This document shows positions 13,601 to 25,300 of a stretch of 64,000 nt of DNA, piece by piece. The position numbers were made by a program, and so were the translations under genes. How positions within the stretch are numbered: the first letter of the stretch is position 1; the number at the start of each line of letters is the position of its first letter. The notes beneath the pieces were generated by a model that saw only the letters and a list, made by a program, of their open reading frames with translations, did not search any database and was not told the origin of the DNA. The stretch is from Branchiostoma belcheri (Eukaryota > Chordata > Leptocardii > Amphioxiformes > Branchiostomatidae): NCBI RefSeq assembly GCF_001625305.1, contig NW_017804387.1:727831-791830 (forward strand). Reading direction: 5' to 3'.

Positions 13601-14256
13601 CGTCTGGTGAATCTTTAGAAGCTGTAAATGTAAAAAGTAGTCCCTAACCTTTTTGACGCCGTAATGGCAGTGGGCATGATATCGAAAGACATCCCTCTCC
13701 TTCTACCTCCCCAACTGAAGTTAGGTACCCGGGCCATTTTACACCTGAGTGGAATGAGGAAACTCATTGAAAATCAAGTTTTTCCACACTGAAATTGCAT
13801 CGGACACCTATTTATGTTCTACGGTTTACAGGTTTACAACTTTTTTTTTACTTCCCACAGGAGAGAACACAGATGCCAGCTTGTCGCGGCTTCCACTCTA
13901 TGGCGGTCATCAAGAACAAGATCTACATCATCGGTGGACACGGCATGGACGACCGGGGCGGGTACGACACTGACCTACTGGACGTTGACATCTACCTGCC
14001 AGGGACAGACACCTACGAAAAGGGACGACCCATGTTGAGAGGACAGGGGTGTTCAGGTTGCACAGTCTTGGACGGGACCATTTACGTCGTAGGGGGTGGC
14101 TCAAGGGTCTCGGGACAGCCGACAAACGTCATTTCCGTTTTCGATTCAGTGAAGGACAGTTGGGAGGAGGTTGCCATGGAGTTCATTGAACCCATGTACG
14201 GAGCCGGATGTTGTTCTGTTCTACTTCCGGCTGACATCGCCATAGAGGATGTGTGA
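4691..14256 (+). CDS. Kelch-like protein (BTB-BACK-Kelch), 638 aa, 7 coding exons
   Basis: Predicted substrate adaptor for a CUL3 ubiquitin ligase, as is usual for the BTB-BACK-Kelch family. Exons: 4691-5387, 8224-8381, 10338-10453, 11164-11379, 12035-12217, 13022-13172, 13861-14256. All have GT/AG junctions and compatible phases, giving 639 codons including TGA. A BTB domain spans about residues 65-175 (LCDVTLLVGD, FPVHRAVMAS), with BACK after it. Kelch blades follow, marked by WVVGG, LYAIAG, LYISGG, IYIIGG and IYVVGG. The 64-residue N-terminal extension before BTB is unusual. The start is the first ATG of an open frame lying 14 bases after an AG that could be a splice acceptor, so an upstream exon is possible. 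AATAAA at 14284 is a candidate polyadenylation signal. It is closest in feel to KLHL9/13/26-type proteins; the exact orthologue is uncertain. Confidence 0.9.
5700..7250. other. Intron 1 of the first KLHL gene, unassigned sequence
   Basis: Several open frames of 60-138 codons occur but none shows domain signatures, splice context or codon bias. A short palindrome CTCCGT..ACGGAG sits near 5740. I see no recognisable gene here. Confidence 0.4.
7557..8192 (+). mobile_element. tRNA-derived SINE split by a MITE, with 12-bp TSD
   Basis: The head begins at 7557 with TGGCGTAGCGGCAGAG and B box GGTTCGAGTCC. The body is interrupted at 7738-8129 by a TTA-type MITE and resumes with GTGATTACATGTTGG. An exact 12-bp direct repeat AATACTCAGATT flanks the whole unit (7545-7556 and 8193-8204). 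The second copy ends only 19 bp before KLHL exon 2 at 8224, so the SINE landed next to the splice acceptor. Confidence 0.9.
7738..8129. mobile_element. Harbinger-like MITE (family M1), 392 bp
   Basis: The terminal inverted repeat starts GGCCATGTTGATYTGATTA, and TAA is duplicated on both sides (7735-7737 and 8130-8132). The 3-bp TWA target and GG..CC ends fit non-autonomous PIF/Harbinger elements. Other copies: 16385, 35618, 42136, 43469, 46334 and 51545. No transposase is encoded. Confidence 0.8.
8423..8993. repeat. Long foldback in KLHL intron 2
   Basis: Arms of roughly 270 bp (8423-8695 and 8720-8993) are near-complementary around a short centre. They share features such as a palindromic AAACGTACGTTT and TGACGTCATC. 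It begins about 40 bp after the exon 2 donor and could form a long hairpin in the pre-mRNA. No coding content. Confidence 0.8.
9505..9610 (+). repeat. SINE-tail dimer fragment
   Basis: Two tandem copies of the tail motif TTACRCCRAATGGYGGT match the tail of the SINE ending at 1640. The tRNA-like head is missing. Confidence 0.55.
9865..10030 (+). repeat. Dispersed repeat, copy 1
   Basis: Shares blocks such as CATCCCTCTCCTT and CCATTTTACACCTG with 13635-13760, another intron of the same gene. The family is unclassified. Confidence 0.5.
10086..10310. repeat. Hairpin repeat with TCGAAACGTC core
   Basis: Inverted arms carry GCCGACGTTTCGATGACC on the left and GGTCATCGAAACGTCGGC on the right. ATAAATGGTTGTGATAAAAAG lies on the outer edges. 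It belongs to a dispersed class with members at 17697, 24776, 45865 and 50450. Confidence 0.7.
10504..11060. repeat. Dispersed repeat family R1, two partial copies
   Basis: The start motif is AACATTTGCAAAGCAAATGC (an internal short palindrome), a middle motif is CACCATGGT, and the end is CTGAGCAAAAACAATATGTTT. A second copy in the opposite orientation follows from about 10790. The same family lies at 21631, 32068 and 42228. It fills the intron before KLHL exon 4. Confidence 0.65.
11559..11760 (+). repeat. Dispersed repeat, copy 1 (partner at 58340)
   Basis: Blocks such as AACAGCCCACACMAGG and TATCTCACAT are shared with 58340-58560, in the same order. Unclassified. Confidence 0.5.
11810..12055 (+). 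repeat. Partial tandem duplication of an intron end plus exon start
   Basis: The block 11812-11935 is repeated at 11938-12055: TTTGTATGATCC, then ATTGTTTGTTTTGCC, then an acceptor-like TAG followed by GTACGACCC. The second copy is the real acceptor and start of KLHL exon 5 (12035). The first is a decayed duplicate with a decoy acceptor at about 11895. Confidence 0.7.
12399..12630 (+). repeat. (CTA)n trinucleotide microsatellite
   Basis: Long imperfect ACT/CTA array in the intron after KLHL exon 5. The tyrosine-rich open frames across it are artefacts of the repeat. Confidence 0.9.
13635..13760 (+). repeat. Dispersed repeat, copy 2
   Basis: Matches blocks of 9865-10030 in the same orientation. 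Confidence 0.5.
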
Positions 14257-14289
14257 ACTTTGAGATTGCCATAAAAATACAATAATAAA

Positions 14290-14800
14290 CTTCATAGTGA
14301 AGTTTGATACTTAAGATCATTACAGTAAAGCCACACCAATTTAATCAATTGGTTGGGATTCATTTTTTTTCTGATTTCGAAAAAAGATTCAGGTTCTGAA
14401 TCCACTCCAAAATGCTCATATTTTTGCCCAAACAATTAAAGAAATTAACTTTGTCTTCCTACAAATTTAGTTCTTTCATCTATGAATGCATTGGTCTGCT
14501 AAAAAGCTTAAACTCCATTGTATGAATTATATACCTTGTAAGCTTGGTATGTTGAGTTCATTGCTCAATCGTAGCTTTCAGGGGGCTATCAGAGGATGCC
14601 TAGGTCTGTTTTATTTTTTATTTTATTTTTTGCCCTGCCGCTTCATATATTTTAAACATCCGATAACCAATAAATAAAATTGGTGTGACATCTCACCTCA
14701 AAATTTCAGTAGCGCTTCCGTCAACCGTGAAATATATATCTTAACTGTGTTGATCTCAAGTATCAAACTTCACTGTGGAATTTACCAACACATGAACAAA
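14290..14800. other. 3' flank of the first KLHL gene
   Basis: AT-rich and probably partly 3' UTR. An inverted pair of short segments (ACTTCATAGTGAAGTTTGATAC near 14290 and GTATCAAACTTCACTG near 14758) suggests a decayed foldback. No gene seen. Confidence 0.4.
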
Positions 14801-14804
14801 ACAC

Positions 14805-15100
14805 ACAAAGAATTTCAAACCGTGAGTTGTACAAAAACATACCGCCGATTGCTGAAACAATACGGCAAAGGAGACTACGTTTTGTAGGCCACTGTTGGAG
14901 TAAAAGGATGAGGTAGTACACAAACTCTTACTGTGGAACCCGAGTCATGGAAAGAGAAGTCTTGGAAGACCACATTTAACTTCCATAAAGCAACTAGAGG
15001 CCGACAGTGGAATGACTCTAAGTCAACTGCCTGCTGCGATGAAGGATAGAGAGAAATGGAAACAGACAGTCATGGGGAGACTTCAAGCGAGCTCGACTCA
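14805..15100 (+). mobile_element. 3' end of a truncated RTE-like LINE
   Basis: One reading frame gives a run like IRQRRLRFVGHCW, the usual C-terminal signature of RTE-type reverse transcriptase ORFs. Frameshifts and stops then follow. It passes into a TGAG/TGAA microsatellite, the sort of simple-repeat tail left by RTE retrotransposition. Nothing upstream of the last ~100 codons remains. Confidence 0.6.
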
Positions 15101-15297
15101 GTGAGTGAGTGAATGAATGAGAGAGCGAGTGAGTGGGTGAATGAATGAATGAATGAATGAGTGAGCGAGTGAGTGAATGAATAAGTGAGTGAGTGAGTGA
15201 GCGAGTGAATGAGTGAGCGAGTGAGTTAATGAGTGAGTGAGTGAGTGAATGAATGAATGAATGAATGAGCGAGTGAATTAGTGAGTGAGTGAGCAGG
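15098..15297 (+). repeat. (TGAG/TGAA)n microsatellite
   Basis: About 200 bp of GAGT/GAAT tetranucleotide repeats directly after the LINE fragment, probably grown from its tail. The opposite-strand THSLIHS-type open frame is an artefact. Confidence 0.9.
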
Positions 15298-15589
15298 TGA
15301 ACCCTTGTCTGACACACGGTCCCTGAAACCTTCACGTCTGCCTTAAGTTGTTACGGACGACGTGAAATTTTTACCTATAAAATAAATGTACAGAAAGATT
15401 ATATTGTAATAGAGTGCCTTAAACACAGACCTAGAAAAGGTGGCCTTCAATTTGTTGCTATGTATATATACATCATACTTGTACAATGTAGTATATAAAC
15501 TGCGCGTAAATATATGTGGAAAATGAATGGGGCAGACTGGGTCTATGTTTAAAGTTAAAACTTTTGGTCCGACACAAAAAAGTACTCTC

Positions 15590-15800
15590 ACCTAGAACTT
15601 TCGACAAGTCACTCTGGTCTTCCTCAGTAGACTGACCATTTGAAGCTTGTCACGTGGCTTCTTTGAAGTGTGACGTCAACACTGGGTCAAAGGTATCTGG
15701 TAGACGATGTCGGCCCCCGTCGCGGTTCAATGAAGAGTGACTGGTCGAAAGCTCCAGGTGCGAGAACTTTTTTTGTGTTGGACCAAAAATTTTAACTCTA
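15590..15800. repeat. Foldback repeat (ACTGGTCGAAAGCTC family)
   Basis: The left arm has CTAGAACTTTCGACAAGTCACTC and the right arm GAGTGACTGGTCGAAAGCTCC. TGTTGGACCAAAA lies at the outer right. A half copy is at 32800-32890. Confidence 0.65.
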
Positions 15801-16384
15801 AACATGTAACTAGTAACACATTAACATAGATGAACTTTCATGATAGACTGGGTCTACTTTTACCTGGTAAAGATGCAGAGCAAATGTGTGATTATCAAAG
15901 AGATTCCGAGAGATTAGCAGCAACTGTCAGCTTTTAACATACATTTTTGTACTCGAAGCAATAGTATTTTGTCAAAGACTATCTTGCCATGTTATATATT
16001 TTTCACTTGTAGTCTAGAACCTGACCTGCAATGCAATGCCTTTCGGTGCCTTTAAATATATGCAGTGGACTGATTCTCTAGCTAACCGACATATTTAAAT
16101 TTTGTACCACAGTCAGTACGATAACCGTAACCGCAAAGTTCCCGTTTAAAACTTTTATTCAGTTTGTAATCTAGACTGGATTTGCCTTTCTGTGCCTTCT
16201 TCAATGGTTGTTTTCCGGTTTCCATAAACAACCAAAGGCAACGATGTATCTACGTTTATATGATAACTGTTGCGATATTTTATGTCAATCTGAAGAAATT
16301 ATGCAACGAGAATTAAATTGGGTATGAAACATGACGCAGATTTTAATGACTCCTCTTTTGTTTTTTGTTCAGAAGACGTCTTTA

Positions 16385-16712
16385 GGCCATGTTGATTTGA
16401 TTATATGGATGACATCCCATGAGAACCCCAAAACTGATGCGAGCGTGCGAATAAAAAAAAGTTTGGCCAAAAAAAGTTGCTTTCATTATGAAATCTACGT
16501 GGTCATGAAGGTTGAACAAATGGCACAGAGTATGGTATGGCGAATAATCTACTCTTCAAATTCATTTCTTTACAATTTCGTCTTTTTTGTTTGATTTTGG
16601 CATTCCAGGACATTGGTATAGTTTTGCAATATTTCTTTTTGCAACTTACAGTATGACATTTGCTCATTTTGCAACAGTTTTGTACGATTTACAGTGTGGT
16701 TGAAAACGTTTG
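16385..16712 (+). mobile_element. M1 MITE, 3'-truncated
   Basis: Starts after TTA with GGCCATGTTGATTTG and follows the M1 consensus to about 16712, where the second inverted terminus is missing. The surrounding 15810-17100 holds nothing else I recognise. Confidence 0.7.
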
Positions 16713-17102
16713 AAAGTAGAGGGAGTGCGAACTTTCTCGGCCAGAACACGTTTTGCCACTAGTACGAAGCAAATCACCCTTTCTTCCTCCATACCCAATC
16801 TCTCAGGAGGAAGTTCCACGCTGAAAGCTTCTTTCCTAGAACTACATCACCGTGGAACAAGCTTCCTTGTGAATGCTTCCCATATTGGTACAACCTTAAA
16901 GTTTTCAAGTGTAACGTTAACAAATTAAACATCTGTCTTTACAGTTCCTTAATATAACCCAAAACATGTGAGTGGTTCGCATGACTCTTGTTTTGAGGTG
17001 AAAATTTAAGCCTAAAAAGGAACCTTAAAAAGGAACTACAAACACTTGTAGTGTATAGCACTGTGTATAGTGTATAGTGCAGAACGTCTAGTTTCAGGTC
17101 GG

Positions 17103-17276
17103 TTCTCTCTCCCTCTCTCTATCTCTCCCTCTCTCCTTCTCTCTCCCCCTCTCTCCCTCGCTCTCTCCCTCTCCCCTCCCCCTCTCTCTCCCTCTCTCTT
17201 CCCCCTCTCTCTCTCCCTCCCTCTCCCTCTTTCTCCCCTCTCTCTCCCCCACTCTCTCTCTCTTTCTCTCTCACTA
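17103..17276 (+). repeat. (CCCTCT)n pyrimidine tract
   Basis: An almost pure C/T strand over about 175 bp. The Arg/Glu-rich and Leu/Ser-rich open frames across it are artefacts. 17280-18300 contains only a TCGAAACGT-type repeat fragment near 17697-17815. Confidence 0.9.
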
Positions 17277-18309
17277 TGTACTATAGTTGTGTCGGAAAAG
17301 ATATCGTCTGCAAGGAGCGAAATTCTTGGGCAACTTTGACCAAACATCCAACGAAAACATAGTAAAACAGGCGCAGTACGTTCTACCGAGTCAGAAGTGT
17401 TTACTAAGTAGTAAGTACTGAAGCGTCTAACTTTGACGTCACTTCCGTTCACCCCCTGCCGAAGGAAAACAATAGCGAAGTTCATGACTAACTTCCTCAA
17501 CCTGCCGGATACCCACATACTGTTGTTTGTACTATTTCATTTTCACTCTCACGGCTTTATTCCACATTTCCTGAAAACGACCGGACGCTACGTTACAACT
17601 CTATTCAAGTACACAGGCTGATAAGGTCGGTGACAATTGCAAAGTCTTCTGAAAGTGTCGACTGCCATACAGAAGACTATCTTCGAAAACATTTTCATCA
17701 GGTTGGTAGAACATATACTAGTAGGATATTTCAATTTTCTTATACAACCAGTAATGCTCTCTTGGAATCTGAAAAATCTGATATAGGCATCGAAACGTAA
17801 GCAGGTGAGAGCTACATGTACATGTAGATACTAGTAGTACTGTTTATGTATTAGAAAACTCCAATGCCATAGAAAACTATCTCGTTACTACTAATGTTTT
17901 TAAGCTATAAAGCGACTTTCACAATATTAGTGAGAGTAAACTTTCAGATATTCTATTTCAATACGTCAAATGTATACCGTTTACCTAAGACTAAGCTATA
18001 ATAGTGTTAGGTACACTGTACATTATGATACTAGCTATTTTACAGCCGATGGCAATTGGAAACGTGCCCAAACCTAAACAGGATGGCAAACAGGTACATG
18101 TAAGTTTACGGTACTAGAAACATATTTACATGCACGAGGGCTGACTTGAATGACAAGTATTGTTTTCTTGACTCACATCACCTCATTATAAGATAGCAGA
18201 CTTTGAATCCTTGTCTCTGTATAGTAATCATATATACGTACCTGGACAGAAAGAATGCTCCAAATGTTCAACCTTAATTCTTGAAATGTTTTACTCTCGT
18301 GGAATAAGG

Positions 18310-18970
18310 AAACGGCACGACCTAGCCTCCACCAGGCCTTCCTACAGGGGTACGGATCGTAGAATTCGGTGAAAAATAATTGCCTAGTAGAATCAGTCCG
18401 CCGAAAAATTAATTTTCACTCTCCGAAGGGTGAAGGGACTCTAGGGTGGCCAAAGATGCCTGGCTAATTAGTCATAGCCTCTACCAGGCTTTGGGAGGCG
18501 GCTGGAAAAGAGTACATGTAGAAATTGGTCAAATAGAGAGATAACATGCTAGGGGAGTTGGTCCCCCAGAGAGTACAGTTTGCCGCACCAATTCTTCTGG
18601 CATGTTATTTCTCTATTTGGCGAATTTTTACTCTTTCCAGTCGCCTCTCGAAGCCTGGTAGAGGCTACATGTAAATTATTCCTCATATTTAGCCAAATTT
18701 TACTGCTTTTGAATCCGCGTCGTTAGTAGCCTCCACCAGGCCTTTCTACGGGAATACGGATCGTAGAATTCGGCAAAAAAAAGAGAGTAAAATTGGCCAA
18801 GGGAGTCCGGCCGCGGGGAGTTAGTTTCTTTCTCTGCCAAACCTACAAGGCGGCCAAACTCCCCTGGCAATTATTCTCCTACATATAGCTAGCGTAGTTA
18901 GTCTGGTCATGGAGTCATGGAGAGTTAAAATACAGATTTTAACTCCATGGTCTGGTAGAGACTACGTCGT
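18310..18970. repeat. Cluster of family A foldbacks
   Basis: Successive inverted repeats: 18480-18665 (same arms as 3724-3889), 18325-18420 and 18725-18880 (AGCCTCCACCAGGCC, ACGGATCGTAGAATTCGG), and a small hairpin at about 18905-18965. No coding content. They lie upstream of the second KLHL gene. Confidence 0.65.
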
Positions 18971-19348
18971 TTGTATGGTAGGGACCATATGCGCGATCTA
19001 CGACATGCCACGGCGATGATGTAATGTTTGCACGCCGGGGAAGGTGCGGTGTGGCGGGGTGTTTGCTCGCCGACACTTGGTCAATTTTTAACGACTGGTC
19101 CTGTTTGACTGAGTGTGCGTACACGGGTACAGAGCAGCACCAACTATAGGATCGCAACACAATAAGGTAGGCCTGGCACTGTTGTACAGACATGACAGAT
19201 GGTATGAGGCGTAGAGTTGCCAGTGGGGTTTGTTGTTGGTTCCTGTAGGCAAGGACCAAACGTTCTTTTGATCCAAATACGGCTGTAATGGTGTTTCTCC
19301 TGTTATCATCCTGCCTATCAAGTGATTCAATGGCCTCCCTGTTAAAAA

Positions 19349-22300
19349 ATGGCGGACAACGACCAGGTAAGTCAGGTCAGTAAGTGTTAAACAGAAGGTA
19401 CAAGGAGCATTTTCTGTTTATGATAGGACTGAAATTTTGTGATAGCGCTTCCATTGTTTTCTAGAATCACCGATGGAGAGGTGCTAGGTTTCTGAGGAAA
19501 AAGATGTTGTGTTGTGTTCATTCGAGAGGGACAAGTAGTGCCCTCTCCACATTGTAAACAAACACTGAAGTCTTTATTTGTTTTCTTCGTCGCCTGTGTT
19601 GTACTGTAGGTTGACTCGATGAAGATGGCGTCGTTCATCGACGCGAACGAGTCTGCGAAGCCACGGGGACAGACGTACGTGTTGTCGGTACACAGCGCCG
19701 CCGTGCTGCGGAACCTCAACGAGTTCAGGCTGCAGGACGGGCATCTCTGCGACGTGACGCTGGTAGCAGAGGGGAAAGAGTTCGCCGTGCACCGCGCCGT
19801 CATGGCGGCGGCTTCCGAGTACTTCCGAGCCATGTTTACGGGCGACATGAAGGAGGCTACCGAATCAAAAGTCGAGCTACGCGGCATGCCCGCAGTCGGA
19901 CTCGAACACATCATCGACTTTGCCTACACGTCTAAAATCTGCCTGTGCATGGATAAAATCAGGGACGTTTTAATGGCTGCAACGTACATCCAACTCACTC
20001 CCATCATCGACTTCTGCAGCGAGTTTCTCATCTCGGAAATAAACATTGACAACTGCGTGGATATCGGACACATCGCTCACGACTACCACCTGGCGAAGGT
20101 CGACAGAACTGCCGACGACTTCATCCTCAAGAACTTTTCCGTCCTGGCCAAGAAGGAGGAAGACTTTGTCCGACTCACGCTCGAGAAGTTGGTGTTTTTG
20201 TTGGCCAGGGACGAGCTGCTCGCCTCCTCGGAACTGGAGATTTTCAAAGCCGCTGCCACATGGCTCTCTCACGACCCTGACCGGATTGAACACGCCAGTA
20301 AGGTGAGTAGGACTTTAGAACAACCGTTTACAACATAAATATGTTTTCCGATATTGCTGTCTCTATTTAAACAGCGAAGAAAACAAATAACTCGAGTCAT
20401 TAACTCTGAAAGAACCGTGCTTAAACACACTCCAGTGTGACTGCAGGTCATGGGACATTCACCAGTTTCCCATCCCCAGAATGCAATGCGAAAATAGGGG
20501 GTAACCCTCATTTGCATAGGGCTGGAAGGCATCGGAATGATCCTGTTGACGTTAAACAGCTTGCTTTTCACTGTGTTTTGAGGTGTTGGGGCATTTTATG
20601 CTCAACATTAATTAAATTACTATGGGCCGAATCTGGCAACAAATAGAGAATGAAGTTTTAGTGTTCTTTTCAACATGGAACATGTGGTTTGTAACGTTAC
20701 AGCATCAGTATAGTGTTACCACTATAACGTTACAAACCACATATTCCAAAAAAATCATTCTCTATTTGTTTTCAGATTCAACCCATTAGTAATTTGATTA
20801 ATGTTAAGCATAAAATGCCCCAACACCTAAAACACAGCTGCAGTGAAAAGCAAGCTGTTTAACGTCAACATGATCATTCTGATGCCTTCTATCCCTATGC
20901 AAATGAGGGTTACCCCCCTATTTTCGCATTGCACTCTGGGGATTGGAAACTGGTGAATGGTTCTTGCATCATTGTACAAACTGTAGCTGCAAAACATTAG
21001 CCTGTGAACTATTGCCCCCTTTTTTCTGTGTGGCAGACATTCTTTATCCACAATAGCAGCTAAATAAAGACACATTGCATCAACAACCACATGTACAGTA
21101 CCCTTAACTTTTACCTGTTGTAATGATATATACTGTAGGTATTGTATAGGGGGAGCAGTGAAGAAAGATGAAATGCATTTTATATGTCAGTGTTCCAAAT
21201 ACGATTTTGAAAGAAAAAAAAATTGCCAAAGAAGTCTCTTATATTGCTCCAAGTTTTCACCTCTATTTTATGTGTTGGAGAATATCTATAATAATGCTTG
21301 AGTCTCCCGACCCATCTATTTGTCAAAAAGTCGGACAATTCATCTCCCACTGCCTCCAGAGAAGAAATCAAACCCTCGAATAGCTTAACTAGAATTTTTA
21401 CAGGATGGTATTTGCCCTGTCTCTCTTACCTGTTTATATATTACATATCATCTCTCTGTCACATACACGTACGTTATTAGTATCAAGTAGAGGTACAACC
21501 CTAGATTTGTAGAAGTAGAACTCTTTGATACATTCTGTCCTCATTGTAGTTGTCAGTTTGCAATTGCCCTCGGACATGAGTTTGCAATAAAGGTAGATTA
21601 TTTCTTATATCTTATTCATCATATTTGTGTTTACCTTCACAGAAGAAAAAATACATTTTTTGCTCTGTTTCTTCTTCTTCTTCTCCAAACACAAAAGGAC
21701 TTGAACCAGACGTCTGTCACCATGGTAACTAGTGCTGTAGCAGACACTTTGTGGTGTTGGGTTACATTATGTTGCAATTTGCAGGACAGAGTCGGAGGGG
21801 CTGGTATATAAATTATATATAAATGTGTTTCAAAATGAGTAAGAATCAACAGAGCAGTTACTGTAGTTTATTAGGCTAGACCAAGGTAAATATTATGCGT
21901 TTGCTTTGCAAATGTTATATTTCAAGTTCGACTTTTTCTTCTAGGTTATGGAGAAGATCCGATTCGCGCTCATCCCCCCTGACGCCGTGATAGAATCCGT
22001 GCAGACCGTGGACTTCATGCGCCAGTCTGTGGGCTGCACCAACCTACTGATCGAGGCCTCCAACTACCACCTCATGCAGCTTGCCCAGCCGGTGCTGCAG
22101 TGCGACAGGACCCGCGTACGCTCCCTCGGGCCCTCGCTGGTGGCCTCGGGCGGACTCACCAAACAGAGCAAAGTGGAAGTGTGCGCCGACGCGCTCTTCT
22201 TCGACAAGACCTGCTCCAAATGGGTCAACATGAAACCGCTTGAAAAGACCACCTACACGCACTGTGTCGCGACTCTGGGGAACTTCCTCTTCGTGGTCGG

Positions 22301-25300
22301 CGGACAGAACACTCTGGACCGCGTGGGGAAATCGGCCGTGGCGTCGGCGTATCGCTACGACCCCCGCTTCAACAGGTGGCTGCAGCTGGCCTCCCTGAGG
22401 GAGGCGCGGACGTACTTCGCGCTGTGCGCCGTTAGGGGGCGCCTCTACGCCATCGGAGGAGAGAACAGGAACGGAGAGATCGCCTCGGTGGAGTGTTACC
22501 TGCCAAATAAGGACGAGTGGACCTACGTCACACAGTTACCCATGGCGCTGTTCGGCCACGCTGGATCCGTGCTCGACCAGTCCATCTACATATCCGGGGG
22601 GTTTGCGTCAGGTAAGCACAAAAAACAGATTTTCTATCACTACAGAACTATCCACACATCCTCAGTGTTTGAATATATGTAGTGTTAGTGGTATATATTT
22701 TAGCTTGATTGTGGTTTTGCCTTGGCTCTATTTTACATTGCCATGGCCAGTTCTGTTCTGTTGGCATTTTATTCACACCAAGGACATTATACAGATATAC
22801 TGTTTTTTTTCCTTGTTCACACATTGAAGAAGGTAATACAACACAAAGTGGTAGCGAACTCAAGTTACCAAGGCTTATATCTTCTTGGCTTGGCTTCTCG
22901 TCCAAAGTTACCAAGACTTATATACATATAACAAAAACAGATTATTACAAAATGAAATCCAATATACTAGTAAATGAAATACAAAGGATAAGAAATATAT
23001 AACACAATGCAATGTGATAAAGAACAAAGATAATTAAAGCTTGATACATTAGAGCAAGTTCTAGGTACAAGAACTTGAAACAAAGGACAAATCGAGTTTT
23101 AGAAGCGTTTTGTTGCGGTCTGTTGGCATTCTACAATCTACCAGCATCATTGATTCTAACATACAGATACTAGTAGATAACGACTAACTTACTTTACCGT
23201 GCCGCTAGTTCTCTTTACAATCTTACTTCTCTGTGTGACTTTAGGAACGTTCAGTAACGTGCTGTACCGTTACGACCCGGCCCTGGACCAGTGGGACTCG
23301 CGGGCGCCCATGCCGACCACCCGGGGCTTCCACTGCATGGCCAGGGTCAAGAACCGCATCTACGTCATCGGAGGGAACCATTTCGACGCGGACGAGGAGA
23401 GAGTGGACGTGCTGACCGTGGAGTGCTACACACCGGAAACCGACCAGTGGTCCCAGGTTGCACCCTTGCGGGAGGGTCAAGGTGAGAAAGGAATGAAAAG
23501 GTCTCCCGTGCCCTTATGCAGAGCGTAGGGTGGTGCCCATATCTATTTCTGTAACCCTTTGGACGACAGACAGTTGTGCAAAGCACTACAGCAGGGGGCT
23601 AGTCCGCTGGTAGTGTTGTGTGTTTGACCTTCCCGCACTCTTTCTCATATGTGCTGAGTGCTAAGCAGAGAAAGAAGTGTGTACCATTTTTACCTTCGCC
23701 GAGAAGGTTATGTTTTCAGTAGCGTCTGTCTGTGTGTGTGTGTGTTTGTGTGTGTGTTTGTGGTTTAGCAAGATAACTCAAGAAGCAGTGAATGGATTGA
23801 AATGAAACTTGGTAGGTATGTAGGTCTTCATGAGACCTAGAAATGATTAGATTTTGGGCCCCCTGGCGGCTTTCCTAGGTACTGCAGCAGAACTTCCGGT
23901 TTTGATATCTAGTGATCTGGACATGCTAGGGTCACGAATTTTGGTTGGTAGATAGTTCTTGGAGTAGGAAAGAAGTGACATGAGTTTGGGTCCCCTAGCG
24001 GCTTGTCCTGGAACTGCAGGAGCATTTGTTGAAAAAAATTTCGAAGGATGATAACTCAAGAACCGGTTGACGGATTGTCATGATCTTTAGTATGTAGGTA
24101 GTTGAAGTGATGCTTGACATAATCAGATTACAATTATGCAAATCAGGGGCTAATTTGCATAATTAATGAGGAAATTCTATAAATCTGCTTTGTTCGATAA
24201 TAGAACTATGAAACACTTGTGACATCTACTTGAGAACAAGATAAAACATCTGAGGATATAGATTATGTAAATGAGGACCTAATTCGCATAATTAATGGCA
24301 AATGTTTGTAATTTCATGGTTATAACTGTTGAGAATGTCATACCTGCCACATTTGGAAGTTAAGTGAAGCTGAACATCAATAAACATAATTTATTACAAT
24401 CATGACCTCATTTGCATAATTGATGAGGAAGTGCTATAATAGCCTTTTTGTTAAAATAAAGCTGTCATTGGGTGGAGATCGAATATGATCAACTGATATA
24501 ATCCACGCAAATGAGGCTCTTATTTACAAAATCGATGATTAAATTGTATAATTCGTCAACCGCAAGGGTTAACATCACTTGGCGAAGGTATGAGATCGCG
24601 GAACTCTTGTTAAAGTCTTTGGTATGACCCGGCCGGGGTTTGAACTCACGACCTCCCGGTTACAAAGCGAGCACTCTACCAATTGAGCTATTGCACCAGT
24701 GAGAAACGCAACAAAAATGCTTTTTTACACACATCCAGGTATTCTTCGGATTCCTACCTTGCAATTGCTTAAGTTTCGATGTCTTTCATACACCTTCCTC
24801 AGAGCTTCTGACTGGAGTTCTGCTTCTCGCATCTATATTAGGCTCCAGTCAGAAGCTCTGAGGAAGGTGTCTGATAGACATCGAAACGCGAGCAAGGTAG
24901 GAAGAATACCTGCTTGTGTATAAGAAAATCCCAATATCCTATGCTCTACCAGCGTAATGACATTATTTTCGGAAAAAAATACTTTCGCTTTTGAAAGAGC
25001 TGGCCGGGAGTCAAGATGGAAATAGCTGTTTTGGTCTAGGTGAGTGTAATGACTCGTGGTGCCTGATGTAGCTGTAGCATTCTATATGGTCTGGCTCTAG
25101 GCCTGGGTACTCCATGGTAGTTAGCGATGGCGGTGGTAACTCTGATGGCAACCAGGCTACCAAAGCTCCACGACTCAAGAACTCAGTACATACCAACAGT
25201 GCCGATTTAGAAATTCCACAAAAAGCCAGCATGTGCCGGCTTGCCGTGTACGTCGTTATATACTGCCGTAAATTCACAATACCAGCTTTGTATTCCTGTG

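Noticed and set aside
17036-17518. 160-aa Arg/Glu-rich ORF and its Leu/Ser-rich counterpart
   Set aside because: Produced by the CCCTCT pyrimidine tract.
24621-24697. Functional tRNA-Thr
   Set aside because: The acceptor stem has several mismatches. Kept only as a tRNA-like sequence.
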